A DNA stretch of 52,403 bases from the NCBI GenBank assembly GCA_946497035.1, contig CAMMIW010000016.1, positions 1 to 52,403 of the forward strand. Direction: 5' to 3'. Made by a program: the position numbers and the translations under genes. The notes beneath the pieces were generated by a model, which saw only the letters and a program-made list of their open reading frames with translations, was not told the DNA's origin and made no database searches. Origin of the DNA: an uncultured Eubacteriaceae bacterium. Its GTDB lineage: Bacteria > Bacillota > Clostridia > Lachnospirales > CAG-274. Positions 1 to 7,261 of the stretch are shown in pieces. The stretch's first letter is position 1, and every line of letters starts with the position of its first letter.

Positions 1-40
1 TTGGAATAATTTTAAAAATAGTTTAAAAGGAGATGATTAT

Positions 41-199
41 ATGAAAGTTAAAAGAATTATAGAAGTAAATGGAGTTAGAAAAGAGTTAGAGGCAATAAAT
101 GATAATGGTAAAAATTATTATAGCATATCTGAGTTATCAGAAGTTTTAGGTAAAAAAGTTGTTTATGATGCTAATACTAAAGTTACTAAAATATTTTAA
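41..199 (+). CDS. small phage-type hypothetical protein (52 aa)
   Basis: An ATG at 41 follows a good ribosome binding site (AAAAGGAGA, 26-34) and opens a 52-residue ORF ending in TAA. The protein reads as a short beta-rich stretch (VKRIIEVNGVRKELEAIN) and then ISELSEVLGKKVVYDANTK. That second half resembles the stalk/copper-amine-oxidase-N-like repeat found in small proteins next to clostridial phage lysins; this is recalled similarity, not a search result. It is too short for most ORF callers. It sits just upstream of hicAB, which has its own promoter. Function is unknown; a remnant of a prophage or other mobile element lying to the left is the best guess. Confidence 0.5.
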   Translation: MKVKRIIEVNGVRKELEAINDNGKNYYSISELSEVLGKKVVYDANTKVTKIF

Positions 200-227
200 T
201 AAAATAATTAATTTTATTAAAAACATA

Positions 228-256
228 TTGACATACGTATTAATACGTAGTATAAT
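228..256 (+). promoter_or_regulatory. hicAB promoter, perfect sigma-A consensus
   Basis: TTGACA (228-233) and TATAAT (251-256) are separated by exactly 17 bp, about 24 bp upstream of the hicA start codon. Both hexamers match the vegetative consensus perfectly, so the unrepressed promoter should be strong, as expected for a toxin-antitoxin locus held down by autorepression. Confidence 0.85.
234..249. promoter_or_regulatory. candidate HicB operator (16-bp perfect palindrome)
   Basis: TACGTATTAATACGTA fills 16 of the 17 spacer bases between the -35 and -10 hexamers. It is identical to its own reverse complement. Binding here would exclude RNA polymerase. HicB proteins with a C-terminal DNA-binding domain autorepress their operons, so this is the likely operator; the assignment to HicB is inference. 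Confidence 0.65.
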
Positions 257-279
257 ATATTTAGAAAGGTGGTTGATAA

Positions 280-459
280 ATGACTGGTAAAGAGCTTAAA
301 AAATTATTACTTAAAAATGGTTGGCAAATAGTTAGAATTAATGGAAGTCATCATATATTTGAAAAAAATGGTGAAACAATAGTGGTGCCAATACATAGTA
401 ATAAAGATTTAAAAAAAGGCTTGGAATTAGCAATATTAAAACAAGCAGGGCTTAAATAA
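280..459 (+). CDS. hicA: HicA-type mRNA interferase toxin
   Basis: This 59-residue protein is a typical HicA length. It has the dsRBD-like HicA pattern: a basic N-terminal helix (TGKELKKLLLKNGW), then RINGSHHIFEKNGE carrying the conserved Gly-Ser-His with the catalytic histidine, and the C-terminal strand/helix VVPIHSNKDLKKGLELAILKQAGL. HicA proteins cleave mRNA and are neutralised by HicB. The ATG at 280 is preceded by AAAGGTGG at about 8 nt. The partner hicB starts 29 bp after the stop, in the usual toxin-first order. All key residues are present, so the toxin looks intact. It is too short to appear among longer ORF calls. Confidence 0.9.
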   Translation: MTGKELKKLLLKNGWQIVRINGSHHIFEKNGETIVVPIHSNKDLKKGLELAILKQAGLK

Positions 460-488
460 AAGCCTTGCTACAAAAAAGGAGGTATACA

Positions 489-866
489 ATGAATTTTATT
501 TATCCTTGTATAATACATTGTGAAGAAGATGGTTATTGGTCTGAATTTATAGACTTTAAAGGTTGCTTTAGTGAGGGTGATACACTAGAAGAAATTTTAT
601 CAAATTCTAAAGAGGCATTACAAAGTATTATATTATATAATATAGAAGAAGAAAAATCTTTACCAGTACCAACACCTATAAAAGAAATAGCAGAAGATGA
701 AAATAGTTTTAAAACTTATATTGATTGTAAAGTGATAGGTGGGACTAAATTAGTTAAAAAAACTTTATCTATTCCAGAATGGGTAAACAATATAGGAATA
801 GAAAGAGGCTTAAATTTTTCTAAGATATTAACAGATGCTATAGTTAGAGAAGTAAAAAACATTTAA
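489..866 (+). CDS. hicB: HicB-type antitoxin
   Basis: The 125-residue protein begins with the degenerate RNase H-like HicB fold (FIYPCIIHCEEDGYWSEF, then FKGCFSEGDTLEEILSNSKEAL). It ends with a ribbon-helix-helix/HTH-like tail (IERGLNFSKILTDAIVREV) suited to operator binding. The start is placed at ATG 489, 5 nt after AAAGGAGG, rather than the in-frame ATG at 465, which lacks a ribosome binding site and would leave only 5 bp after hicA. It binds and inactivates HicA and probably represses the promoter at 228-256. A strong terminator overlaps its stop codon. Confidence 0.88.
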   Translation: MNFIYPCIIHCEEDGYWSEFIDFKGCFSEGDTLEEILSNSKEALQSIILYNIEEEKSLPVPTPIKEIAEDENSFKTYIDCKVIGGTKLVKKTLSIPEWVNNIGIERGLNFSKILTDAIVREVKNI

Positions 867-889
867 GGGAGCTTTTATGCTCCCTTTTT
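865..889 (+). terminator. intrinsic terminator of hicAB
   Basis: GGGAGC (867-872) pairs with GCTCCC (879-884) across a 6-nt loop. It is flanked by AA upstream and a run of five T downstream. The hairpin begins at the hicB stop codon. Confidence 0.85.
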
Positions 890-1731
890 ATATTTATACA
901 TAAACCTACCCATTAATTTTACTGTATTTTTACTATGTTATAATAAATAAATTATTTTTATAATAAATAGTTAGTATTTGATTTTATTTAGAAATTAAGT
1001 ATTATAACATATATAATAATTTTATTATTAAAATGTCTATTATTATTGAAAATATGTTAGAGGCTGAAAAAGGTCAGTAATATAAATAGTTTTAGCCTCT
1101 AATTATAAAATTTTGATACATTTTTTACCATTTTTTACTACAATACAAATTTATATAAATTTAAATTTATTAGGATATAAAAAAATTTAAAAAACAAATT
1201 TTGATATATATACTATAAAATAATATATATTTGTATTAAAATTAATGTAATATACAAATCAATAACACATATATATTTTTTAATAATATTAAAATAGGCT
1301 ATAATGTTATAAATTATAGCCCAAAATATCATAATATAAAAAACTATGCAAAAAATTAGGAATAAAAATTACTATACAATTTAAATAAAATATAGAAAAT
1401 ATAGTTAAATTAAATTTTACACATATATATTATTTTAATATATTAGACTAGAAAATAATTTTTTAATAATTTTTATGTTATATTTTATATTAGTTTTTTA
1501 TACTCTCCTTGTTTTATTTTTTATTTCTAACCTTTTTAATGTTATCAAATATTTATTATATACTTTTTACTATTAATATTTTTTTAATTTTTCAAAAAAA
1601 TCTTAATCTATATTTATACAAAAATATAGAATAAAAATAAAGCTATTTAATTAAATAATATACAATTTGATTAGTTAAATATATTTATTTTTAGTTAAAA
1701 TTATTTTTAGAATTATACTCAAAGCGTAAAA
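890..1731. other. gene-free, extremely AT-rich region
   Basis: No ORF with a ribosome binding site is visible on either strand over about 840 bp. Two hairpins stand out from the AT background. TTAGAGGCT (1057-1065) pairs with AGCCTCTAA (1094-1102) and can be extended by four A-T pairs past a bulged G. GGCTATAAT (1297-1305) pairs with ATTATAGCC (1313-1321). The rest is A/T runs. It could hold a small RNA, the decayed end of a mobile element, or an attachment site, but nothing more specific can be supported. Confidence 0.5.
1057..1102. repeat. inverted repeat (hairpin) in the gene-free region
   Basis: The 9-bp perfect arms TTAGAGGCT and AGCCTCTAA enclose 28 nt. Skipping one G on the left arm lets AAAA pair with TTTT and lengthens the stem to 13 bp. 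No strong T tract follows in either direction, so this is not a convincing terminator. A small structured RNA or a recombination site is possible. Confidence 0.4.
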
Positions 1732-3678
1732 TTAGTTAGTATAAAAAATAATTTTTTCACTATAATTTATCATTTCATCTGGTGGTGGGAATTGTGTTCT
1801 TATTGTATTTCCATTACCGATTATTTCAAAATTTATTTTTTGTTCATTTAATAATTGTTTAGCATCATTAACATCAAAATTTATGAGGTTAGGAACTAAT
1901 ATTTCTTTTGTTTCTTCCATTTCTAGCTCTTTTTCGCTATATTTTTTTTCAATATTCATATATGGTAATATATTTTCTAACAATTCTTTCATTACAGGCC
2001 CTGCCACTTGCCCACCATAATAAACACCTTGAGGCTCATCAACTAAAACTAAAGCTACAACTTGTGGATTTTCTGATGGGGCAAAAGCAGAAAAAGATGC
2101 GATATATTTCCCGCTTCTTCTTGGTAATTTTTCGCTTGTAGCAGTTTTACCACCAATTCTAAAGCCTGGTATATAAGTTTTATTTCCTGTTCCTTCAGAA
2201 ACAACACTCTCAAGAATAACCTTCATTTGGTTAGAAACTTCTTCAGAAACGGTTCTACGTCCTTTTTCATATGTTAGCTCTTCTATAACATTACCATTTT
2301 CATCTATAATTTTTGTTCCAAAATGTGGTGTTATAAGATGGCCACCGTTTATAACAGAAGAAATAGCTCTTAATAGTTGTAGGGGAGTTATTTGAAAAGA
2401 TTGTCCAAAGCTCATAGTAGCTAATTCTACAGGTCCTACATTTTGTTTTTTATGCATTATACCTACAGCTTCACCAGGCAAATCTACGCCTGTTTTTTCA
2501 TTAAAACCAAAAAGGCTCATATATTCATAAAATTTGTCTACGCCTAGTTTTTCTCCTATTTCCATAAAAACAGGGTTACAAGAATTTTGAACACCTTGAG
2601 TAAAAGTTTGGCTACCATGACTTCTAGGAGAACGCCAACATTTTATATATCTACCACCAACAGTTGTACCACCGCTACAATTAAAGTGCGTATCTGGTGT
2701 TATTATGCCTTCGTTAAGCCCCATAGCAGATGTCATTACTTTAAAAGTGGAGCCAGGTTCGTATGTATCATTAATGCTAAAATTACGCCACATTTGATTT
2801 AAAGCATCATTTTTTTCTTTTTGAGATAAGTCGCTCCAATTTGCTAAAAGTTCTTCATTGTTTATAGTAAAAGGTTCATTTAGGTTAAAATCTGGTTCAT
2901 TTGCCATAGCATAAATTTCTCCGTTTTGTGGATTTATCAATATTATAGAACCTCTTTTTGCACCTTTAGCTTCTACAACTTTTTTTAAAGTTTGTTCTGC
3001 ATATTTTTGCATATTTATATCTATAGATGTAACTAATGTATAGCCGTTTGTTGGAGCAACTCTTTTTTGGTTACCATTTTTTAGTTCTAAACCTCGTGCA
3101 TCTGTTTCTGTTAAAATTTTACCTTGCTTTCCTTTTAAATATTCATCATATTTTGCCTCTAAACCTATTATACCTTGATTATCTTTACCAACAAACCCTA
3201 TAACTTGTGAGGCCATATTGTTATTAGGATATATTCTTTTTATATCTTCATCAATCATAACGCCAGGTAAATTTAAATTTCTTATATTATCTGCTGTTTG
3301 TTTATCAACCTTTGTTTTTATTCTTTCTAATGCAACTTTCTTATTAACTTTTTTTAAAACATCTTCATATTTTAAATCTAGCTGTTGTGATAGTATATTA
3401 GCAACTTTTTCTGCATCTTCTATTTGAGAGTTTATAACACTTATAGAATAAACACTTTCATTGGTAGCTATAATATTATTATTTCTATCTACTATATCGC
3501 CTCTTTTAGGGGATATTAGCCTATCTCTTGTTTGTTGCTCATAGGCCATTTTTTGATATTCTTCTGCTTTTATAGATTGTATAAAAAACACTCTAAAAAA
3601 TAGAAAAATAAAAAAGCATTGGAAAACTATTAAATAAAATATAATTTTCTTTTTACTACTTATACTTAATTTATCCAT
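1732..3678 (-). CDS. SpoVD/FtsI-type class B penicillin-binding protein (D,D-transpeptidase)
   Basis: 648 residues. One N-terminal membrane segment (about 11-36) anchors the protein outside the membrane. It is followed by the PBP dimerisation domain (about 50-200, PKRGDIVDRNN) and the transpeptidase domain. The acylation serine is in SxxK as STFK (310-313), and the second motif is SCN (366-368). The third motif, normally KTG, reads KTA (511-513) within GGKTATSEK. A PASTA domain (about 592-648) closes the protein, as in SpoVD. It cross-links peptidoglycan in septation or spore cortex synthesis. It stands alone, without the usual mraW-ftsL-murE neighbours, so it is probably a paralogue. The start follows AAAGGAGA. 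Confidence 0.85.
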   Translation of the reverse strand: MDKLSISSKKKIIFYLIVFQCFFIFLFFRVFFIQSIKAEEYQKMAYEQQTRDRLISPKRGDIVDRNNNIIATNESVYSISVINSQIEDAEKVANILSQQLDLKYEDVLKKVNKKVALERIKTKVDKQTADNIRNLNLPGVMIDEDIKRIYPNNNMASQVIGFVGKDNQGIIGLEAKYDEYLKGKQGKILTETDARGLELKNGNQKRVAPTNGYTLVTSIDINMQKYAEQTLKKVVEAKGAKRGSIILINPQNGEIYAMANEPDFNLNEPFTINNEELLANWSDLSQKEKNDALNQMWRNFSINDTYEPGSTFKVMTSAMGLNEGIITPDTHFNCSGGTTVGGRYIKCWRSPRSHGSQTFTQGVQNSCNPVFMEIGEKLGVDKFYEYMSLFGFNEKTGVDLPGEAVGIMHKKQNVGPVELATMSFGQSFQITPLQLLRAISSVINGGHLITPHFGTKIIDENGNVIEELTYEKGRRTVSEEVSNQMKVILESVVSEGTGNKTYIPGFRIGGKTATSEKLPRRSGKYIASFSAFAPSENPQVVALVLVDEPQGVYYGGQVAGPVMKELLENILPYMNIEKKYSEKELEMEETKEILVPNLINFDVNDAKQLLNEQKINFEIIGNGNTIRTQFPPPDEMINYSEKIIFYTN

Positions 3679-3764
3679 AAATTTCTCCTTTCAAATAATA
3701 TATTTAATAATATTATTAAAAAAAATATTTTATATTCTTTTAATTATATATAATAATAAAAAAT

Positions 3765-3824
3765 AAAGTAAAAAAATATGATAAATTCAATATTTTAAAA
3801 GAATTTATCATATTTTTTTACTTT
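3765..3824. terminator. bidirectional terminator, 24-bp perfect inverted repeat
   Basis: The arms at 3765-3788 and 3801-3824 are exact reverse complements (core ATATGATAAATTC / GAATTTATCATAT) with a 12-nt loop. The stem contains seven A on one side and seven T on the other, giving a U tract in both directions. It lies downstream of the integrase gene and upstream of the PBP gene, both read on the minus strand, and should insulate the PBP from integrase transcription. Confidence 0.75.
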
Positions 3825-3882
3825 GCTTTTTACTAACTTTTATTTTAATTGTAATATTATAAAAAATTAGTAGGTAAAAAAC

Positions 3883-5091
3883 TTATTTTACATCTTCAAA
3901 ATAAAAATCTAAATTTTTTAGAGCATCTTTTTTAATTTTTTCATCTAAATGTACATATATATTGCTTGTTATACTAGTATTAGAGTGGCCTAGCTGTTCA
4001 GAAATAGTTTTTATATTTACGCCCATTTCATAAAGTTTACTACCGCTAGTATGTCTAAAAATATGAAAACCACTAGCATCTATATTACAAGCTTTAAAAA
4101 GATTATTTATTTTAACATCACAAGAATAAAAATTATAAGGTTTAAAATATTTATTTGTAAATATAAAAATATTTGAATTATATTTTTTACCACTTTTTAA
4201 GTAACGTTCTTTTTCAGATAATATATACTTTTTTATATCATTACATATTTTATCGTTAAAATAAACTTTTCTTATACTACTTTTAGACTTTGGTATAGTT
4301 ATAATGTTTTCATTTTTATATATTTTTTCATCGTGAAATTGTTTTGAACAAGATATAGTTTTTGTAATATTAATAGATAAATTTTCAAAATCAAAATCAT
4401 TTTCTGTTAATGCTAATATTTCGTTTATCCTCATACCTGTTGAAAGGGCAATTTTTATAATTAATAAAAGTTGCTCATCTTTACAATTTTTCAATATAGT
4501 TTTAATTTCTTCGTCTGTAAGATATTTATCTTTTTTAATAGTGTTATCTTTAGGCAATTTTATAGATTTGCAATAATTTTTTAATATATAGTCTTCTTCA
4601 ACAGCGTAATTTAAAACTATGCTAATAAAAGTTTTTAATTGTTTTATTGTAGACATTTTTAAATTTGTTTTACAAATATTATTAAAATATTTTTGCAAAT
4701 GTTCTTTTTTTAAATCTTTAAGCTTTATATTTGACAAAAGACTATTTTTTAAATGTATTCTATAAAAAACTTCATATCCAGAAAAAGTTTTTTGTTTTAT
4801 AGATCCACTAGGCAAAACAACATCAAATAAATAATATTTTACAAAATCTATAAAAAGCATATTTTTTAAATCTAAACTATTAAAATCTTCATTTAAGTAC
4901 TGTTCTAATTTTATAAAATATTTTTGCTTTGCAATATCTTTAGTTTTACCAATAACACTTATTTTATTATTTTTATCTAGTTGTTTTTGTATTCGATAAT
5001 AGGTATATCCTTGGCTGGTAAATTTTTTTATATTAAATTGTAAATATTTTAAATCTATATTTAATAAATCTAAGTTACTCATATAAATCAA
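3883..5091 (-). CDS. tyrosine-type site-specific recombinase (phage/ICE integrase family)
   Basis: 402 residues with the three-part architecture of integrative-element integrases: an N-terminal arm-binding-like segment (about 15-75), a core-binding SAM-like domain (about 80-180) and a catalytic domain (about 188-400). All catalytic positions are present: R221 in STGMRINEIL, K270, H343 and R346 in HIFRH, H369 in LGHSNTSIT, and nucleophile Y379. The gene therefore looks intact. It is transcribed away from an XRE regulator, and terminates at the 24-bp inverted repeat. No excisionase, relaxase or phage genes are next to it and no att duplication was recognised, so it may be a remnant or an orphan recombinase. 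Confidence 0.85.
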   Translation of the reverse strand: MIYMSNLDLLNIDLKYLQFNIKKFTSQGYTYYRIQKQLDKNNKISVIGKTKDIAKQKYFIKLEQYLNEDFNSLDLKNMLFIDFVKYYLFDVVLPSGSIKQKTFSGYEVFYRIHLKNSLLSNIKLKDLKKEHLQKYFNNICKTNLKMSTIKQLKTFISIVLNYAVEEDYILKNYCKSIKLPKDNTIKKDKYLTDEEIKTILKNCKDEQLLLIIKIALSTGMRINEILALTENDFDFENLSINITKTISCSKQFHDEKIYKNENIITIPKSKSSIRKVYFNDKICNDIKKYILSEKERYLKSGKKYNSNIFIFTNKYFKPYNFYSCDVKINNLFKACNIDASGFHIFRHTSGSKLYEMGVNIKTISEQLGHSNTSITSNIYVHLDEKIKKDALKNLDFYFEDVK

Positions 5092-5140
5092 CCCTTTATA
5101 TCTTTATTTATTAACAATATTATATAAATATTTTTTATAT

Positions 5141-5176
5141 TTGTAAATAATATAGTTGACAATAATTTATTTACAA
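5141..5176. promoter_or_regulatory. 10-bp inverted repeat around the regulator -35 box
   Basis: TTGTAAATAA (5141-5150) and TTATTTACAA (5167-5176) are exact reverse complements separated by 16 bp. The TTGACA of the XRE gene promoter lies between them. The placement suits an operator at which the regulator represses itself, and perhaps the divergent integrase. Confidence 0.55.
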
Positions 5177-5184
5177 TTTAAAAT
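5156..5184 (+). promoter_or_regulatory. promoter of the XRE/TPR regulator
   Basis: TTGACA (5156-5161) lies 17 bp from TAAAAT (5179-5184), about 36 bp upstream of the start codon. Confidence 0.7.
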
Positions 5185-5220
5185 TAGTTTTGATACATTT
5201 AACTAAGAGGGAGTTTTAAA

Positions 5221-6120
5221 ATGGATAAATATAAACTTGGTGAAACTATAGGGTTTTTAAGAAAACAAATGAATTTAACTAAAGAGCAATTAGCAGAAAA
5301 TATTTGTTCACCTGTAACAATATCTAGAATAGAATCTGGAGCACAATTTCCATCTGAAAATATATTAAAATTGGTATTAAATAAATTAGGGCAAGATATT
5401 AATAATGTAGATTTAACTAATTTTAGCCAAAATAATTATTTATACGATTTATTTGATTTAGCAGAAAACTATGCATTAAATAATAATTTTGAACAAACAG
5501 GTAAAATATTACAACAAATATATGAATATAAAAATTTAAACTATATAGAAAAACAAAAACTTATTTCATTAGAAACTTTTTTAGATATACAACAAAATTT
5601 AAGCCCATCTTATCAAATTATAGAAAAAATATATGAAGCATTACACCTAACAAAAAAAGATATAGATATTTTAAATATAGATAAAACACCTCTTTCTTTA
5701 CAAGAGATAAACCTTATTGCTTATTTAGCTATAATTTTTTCTAGAGAAGGTAAGCTTCAAGAAGCTATAGAAATAGATGAAAAGCTTATAAAATGTTTTG
5801 ATTTTTATAAAGTTAAAAGCTTAAAGCAAAGTGCAACATTAATTATGATATTATCACATTTAATACAATTTTATGAAGAAAAAATGTTATATATAAAAGC
5901 TTTAAAAACTTGTGAAAAAGCTATAGAGATGAGCAAAGAAACTATATATAATCCTTTTTTTTGCGAAATATGTTTTACAAAGGGTAGGCTGCTTTATACT
6001 ATGGGTAAAAAAGAAGAAGGTATAAATATTTTAAAAGATTTATATCCATATTTTAGATTAATAGGTAACGATTATTTAGTTAGTGTTATAGATTATTTTA
6101 TAAAGGAAGAAAATATTTAA
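5221..6120 (+). CDS. XRE-family regulator with TPR-like C-terminal domain (RNPP/Rgg-like layout)
   Basis: 299 residues. An N-terminal Cro/CI-type helix-turn-helix occupies about residues 5-60 (IGFLRKQMNLTKEQLAENI, then TISRIESG). Residues about 70-299 are all-helical with tetratricopeptide-like spacing (for example EALHLTKKDIDIL and ALKTCEKAIEMSKE). This is the layout of peptide-responsive RNPP/Rgg regulators and of many mobile-element regulators. The start follows AAGAGGGAG. It diverges from the integrase gene, and an inverted repeat overlaps its promoter. No secreted signalling-peptide gene with a ribosome binding site was found in the 313 bp downstream, so peptide control is only a possibility. 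It may instead regulate the transporter operon that follows. Confidence 0.75.
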   Translation: MDKYKLGETIGFLRKQMNLTKEQLAENICSPVTISRIESGAQFPSENILKLVLNKLGQDINNVDLTNFSQNNYLYDLFDLAENYALNNNFEQTGKILQQIYEYKNLNYIEKQKLISLETFLDIQQNLSPSYQIIEKIYEALHLTKKDIDILNIDKTPLSLQEINLIAYLAIIFSREGKLQEAIEIDEKLIKCFDFYKVKSLKQSATLIMILSHLIQFYEEKMLYIKALKTCEKAIEMSKETIYNPFFCEICFTKGRLLYTMGKKEEGINILKDLYPYFRLIGNDYLVSVIDYFIKEENI

Positions 6121-6262
6121 AAAATTTATATTTTAAGATGTAATTATATATTATCATATAGTTATATCTCTTTTTATTTCAAAATTAATAAATATAAATT
6201 CATATAAAAATTAATAAAAATGATAAATTATAGCTACAAAATTAACAAAAAAAGAGTAAAAC

Positions 6263-6299
6263 TATATAATTAATGCCATAACTAAACATTAATTATATA
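6263..6299. repeat. 13-bp perfect inverted repeat upstream of the transporter operon
   Basis: TATATAATTAATG (6263-6275) and CATTAATTATATA (6287-6299) enclose the 11-nt loop CCATAACTAAA. The arms consist almost wholly of A and T. The following bases are T-rich but not a clean U tract, so the repeat may end the regulator transcript or serve as an operator. Part of the sequence (ATGCCATAA and CTAAACATTAAT) recurs at 6386-6394 and 6402-6413, between the promoter and the first transporter gene. Confidence 0.5.
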
Positions 6300-6335
6300 A
6301 TTTATTTATGAAATTACAAAAAATATGTAAAATTA

Positions 6336-6364
6336 TTGCTAATTAAAATAGCATATGTTATAAT
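6336..6364 (+). promoter_or_regulatory. promoter of the ABC transporter-deaminase operon
   Basis: TTGCTA (6336-6341) lies 17 bp from TATAAT (6359-6364). Transcription would begin near 6371, leaving about 60 nt of leader. Within the 313-bp intergenic stretch 6121-6433 I see this promoter, the hairpin at 6263-6299 and its partial repeat at 6386-6413. I do not see a purine riboswitch. Confidence 0.65.
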
Positions 6365-6433
6365 TTCATAGGACAAAATGAAAATATGCCATAAATTTAG
6401 TCTAAACATTAATAATACTTTAAGGAGGGCTAT

Positions 6434-7261
6434 ATGAAAAACAAACTGTACTGGTTATTATTGTTGCCAGGCTTAATGCTTTTAGTAATTTTTCTTGTTA
6501 TACCACTTTTTAATACTTTATATCCTACAATTTATGATAATGGTTTTACATTATCTAAGTATATAGAGTTTTTTAAAGACGAATATTATGTTAATATTTT
6601 AATTAGAACATTAAAAATTTCTATAATTAGCACACTAGTATGTATAATATTAGGTACACCTACTGCCTACTATATATCAAGATGTAATAAAAAATGGCGT
6701 AGTTTATTAATTGCTATATCTATTTTCCCTTTATTAACTAATTCTGTTGTAAGGAGCTTTGCTTGGATTAATATTTTAGGTAAAAATGGTGTTATAAATA
6801 CATTTTTATTAAAATTTGGTTTAATAAAAGAGCCTCTTACATTATTATATACCGAGTTTGCTATTATTATTGGTACAATATATTTATTTTTACCTTTAAT
6901 GATTATAACAGTTGTAGGGGTTATGGAAAATATTGATAACGATATGATGGAAGCAGCAGAAAGTCTTGGTGCTAATCGTATTACCGCTTTTATAAAAGTT
7001 GTTTTACCTATGAGCTTACCAGGTATTATTGTAGGTGGGGTATTAGTATTTACAGGTGCTTTAACAGCATATACAACACCACAATTACTAGGTGGTAATA
7101 AAAATTTAGTTTTAGCTACTTTTATATATCAAAAAGCTATGTCTGTTGGAGATTGGACGGGCGCAAGCGTTATAGCTACAATAATGATTGTTATAACTGT
7201 ATTAGTTATTAAAATATTAAATGGTGTTGCATCAAAATTAGATAAAAGGGGTGAAAATTAA
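6434..7261 (+). CDS. ABC transporter permease, PotB-like
   Basis: 275 residues with six predicted membrane segments, beginning LYWLLLLPGLMLLVIFLVIP. The binding-protein-dependent permease (EAA) loop is seen as EAAESLGANRITAFIKVVLP, in the usual place between the fourth and fifth segments for contacting the ATPase. Homology is to the PotB/spermidine-putrescine branch. The start ATG follows TAAGGAGGG. The TAA overlaps the next ATG by one base (TAATG), so the two permeases are translationally coupled. The substrate is not set by the sequence; adjacent deaminase genes point to adenine-type compounds rather than polyamines. Confidence 0.85.
   Translation: MKNKLYWLLLLPGLMLLVIFLVIPLFNTLYPTIYDNGFTLSKYIEFFKDEYYVNILIRTLKISIISTLVCIILGTPTAYYISRCNKKWRSLLIAISIFPLLTNSVVRSFAWINILGKNGVINTFLLKFGLIKEPLTLLYTEFAIIIGTIYLFLPLMIITVVGVMENIDNDMMEAAESLGANRITAFIKVVLPMSLPGIIVGGVLVFTGALTAYTTPQLLGGNKNLVLATFIYQKAMSVGDWTGASVIATIMIVITVLVIKILNGVASKLDKRGEN

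Noticed and set aside
3679..3882. Attachment site for the integrase
   Set aside because: The only marked structure is the 24-bp inverted repeat. No tRNA gene or direct repeat matching another place in the window was found by eye.
6121..6433. Purine riboswitch upstream of the transporter-deaminase operon
   Set aside because: I looked for the conserved loop and junction elements (such as TATAATCC and the TATGG/TCTACC core) and did not find them. Only a promoter, a hairpin and a repeated motif are visible.
6121..6433. Secreted signalling-peptide gene for the XRE/TPR regulator
   Set aside because: The short ORFs in this stretch lack ribosome binding sites and hydrophobic leaders.
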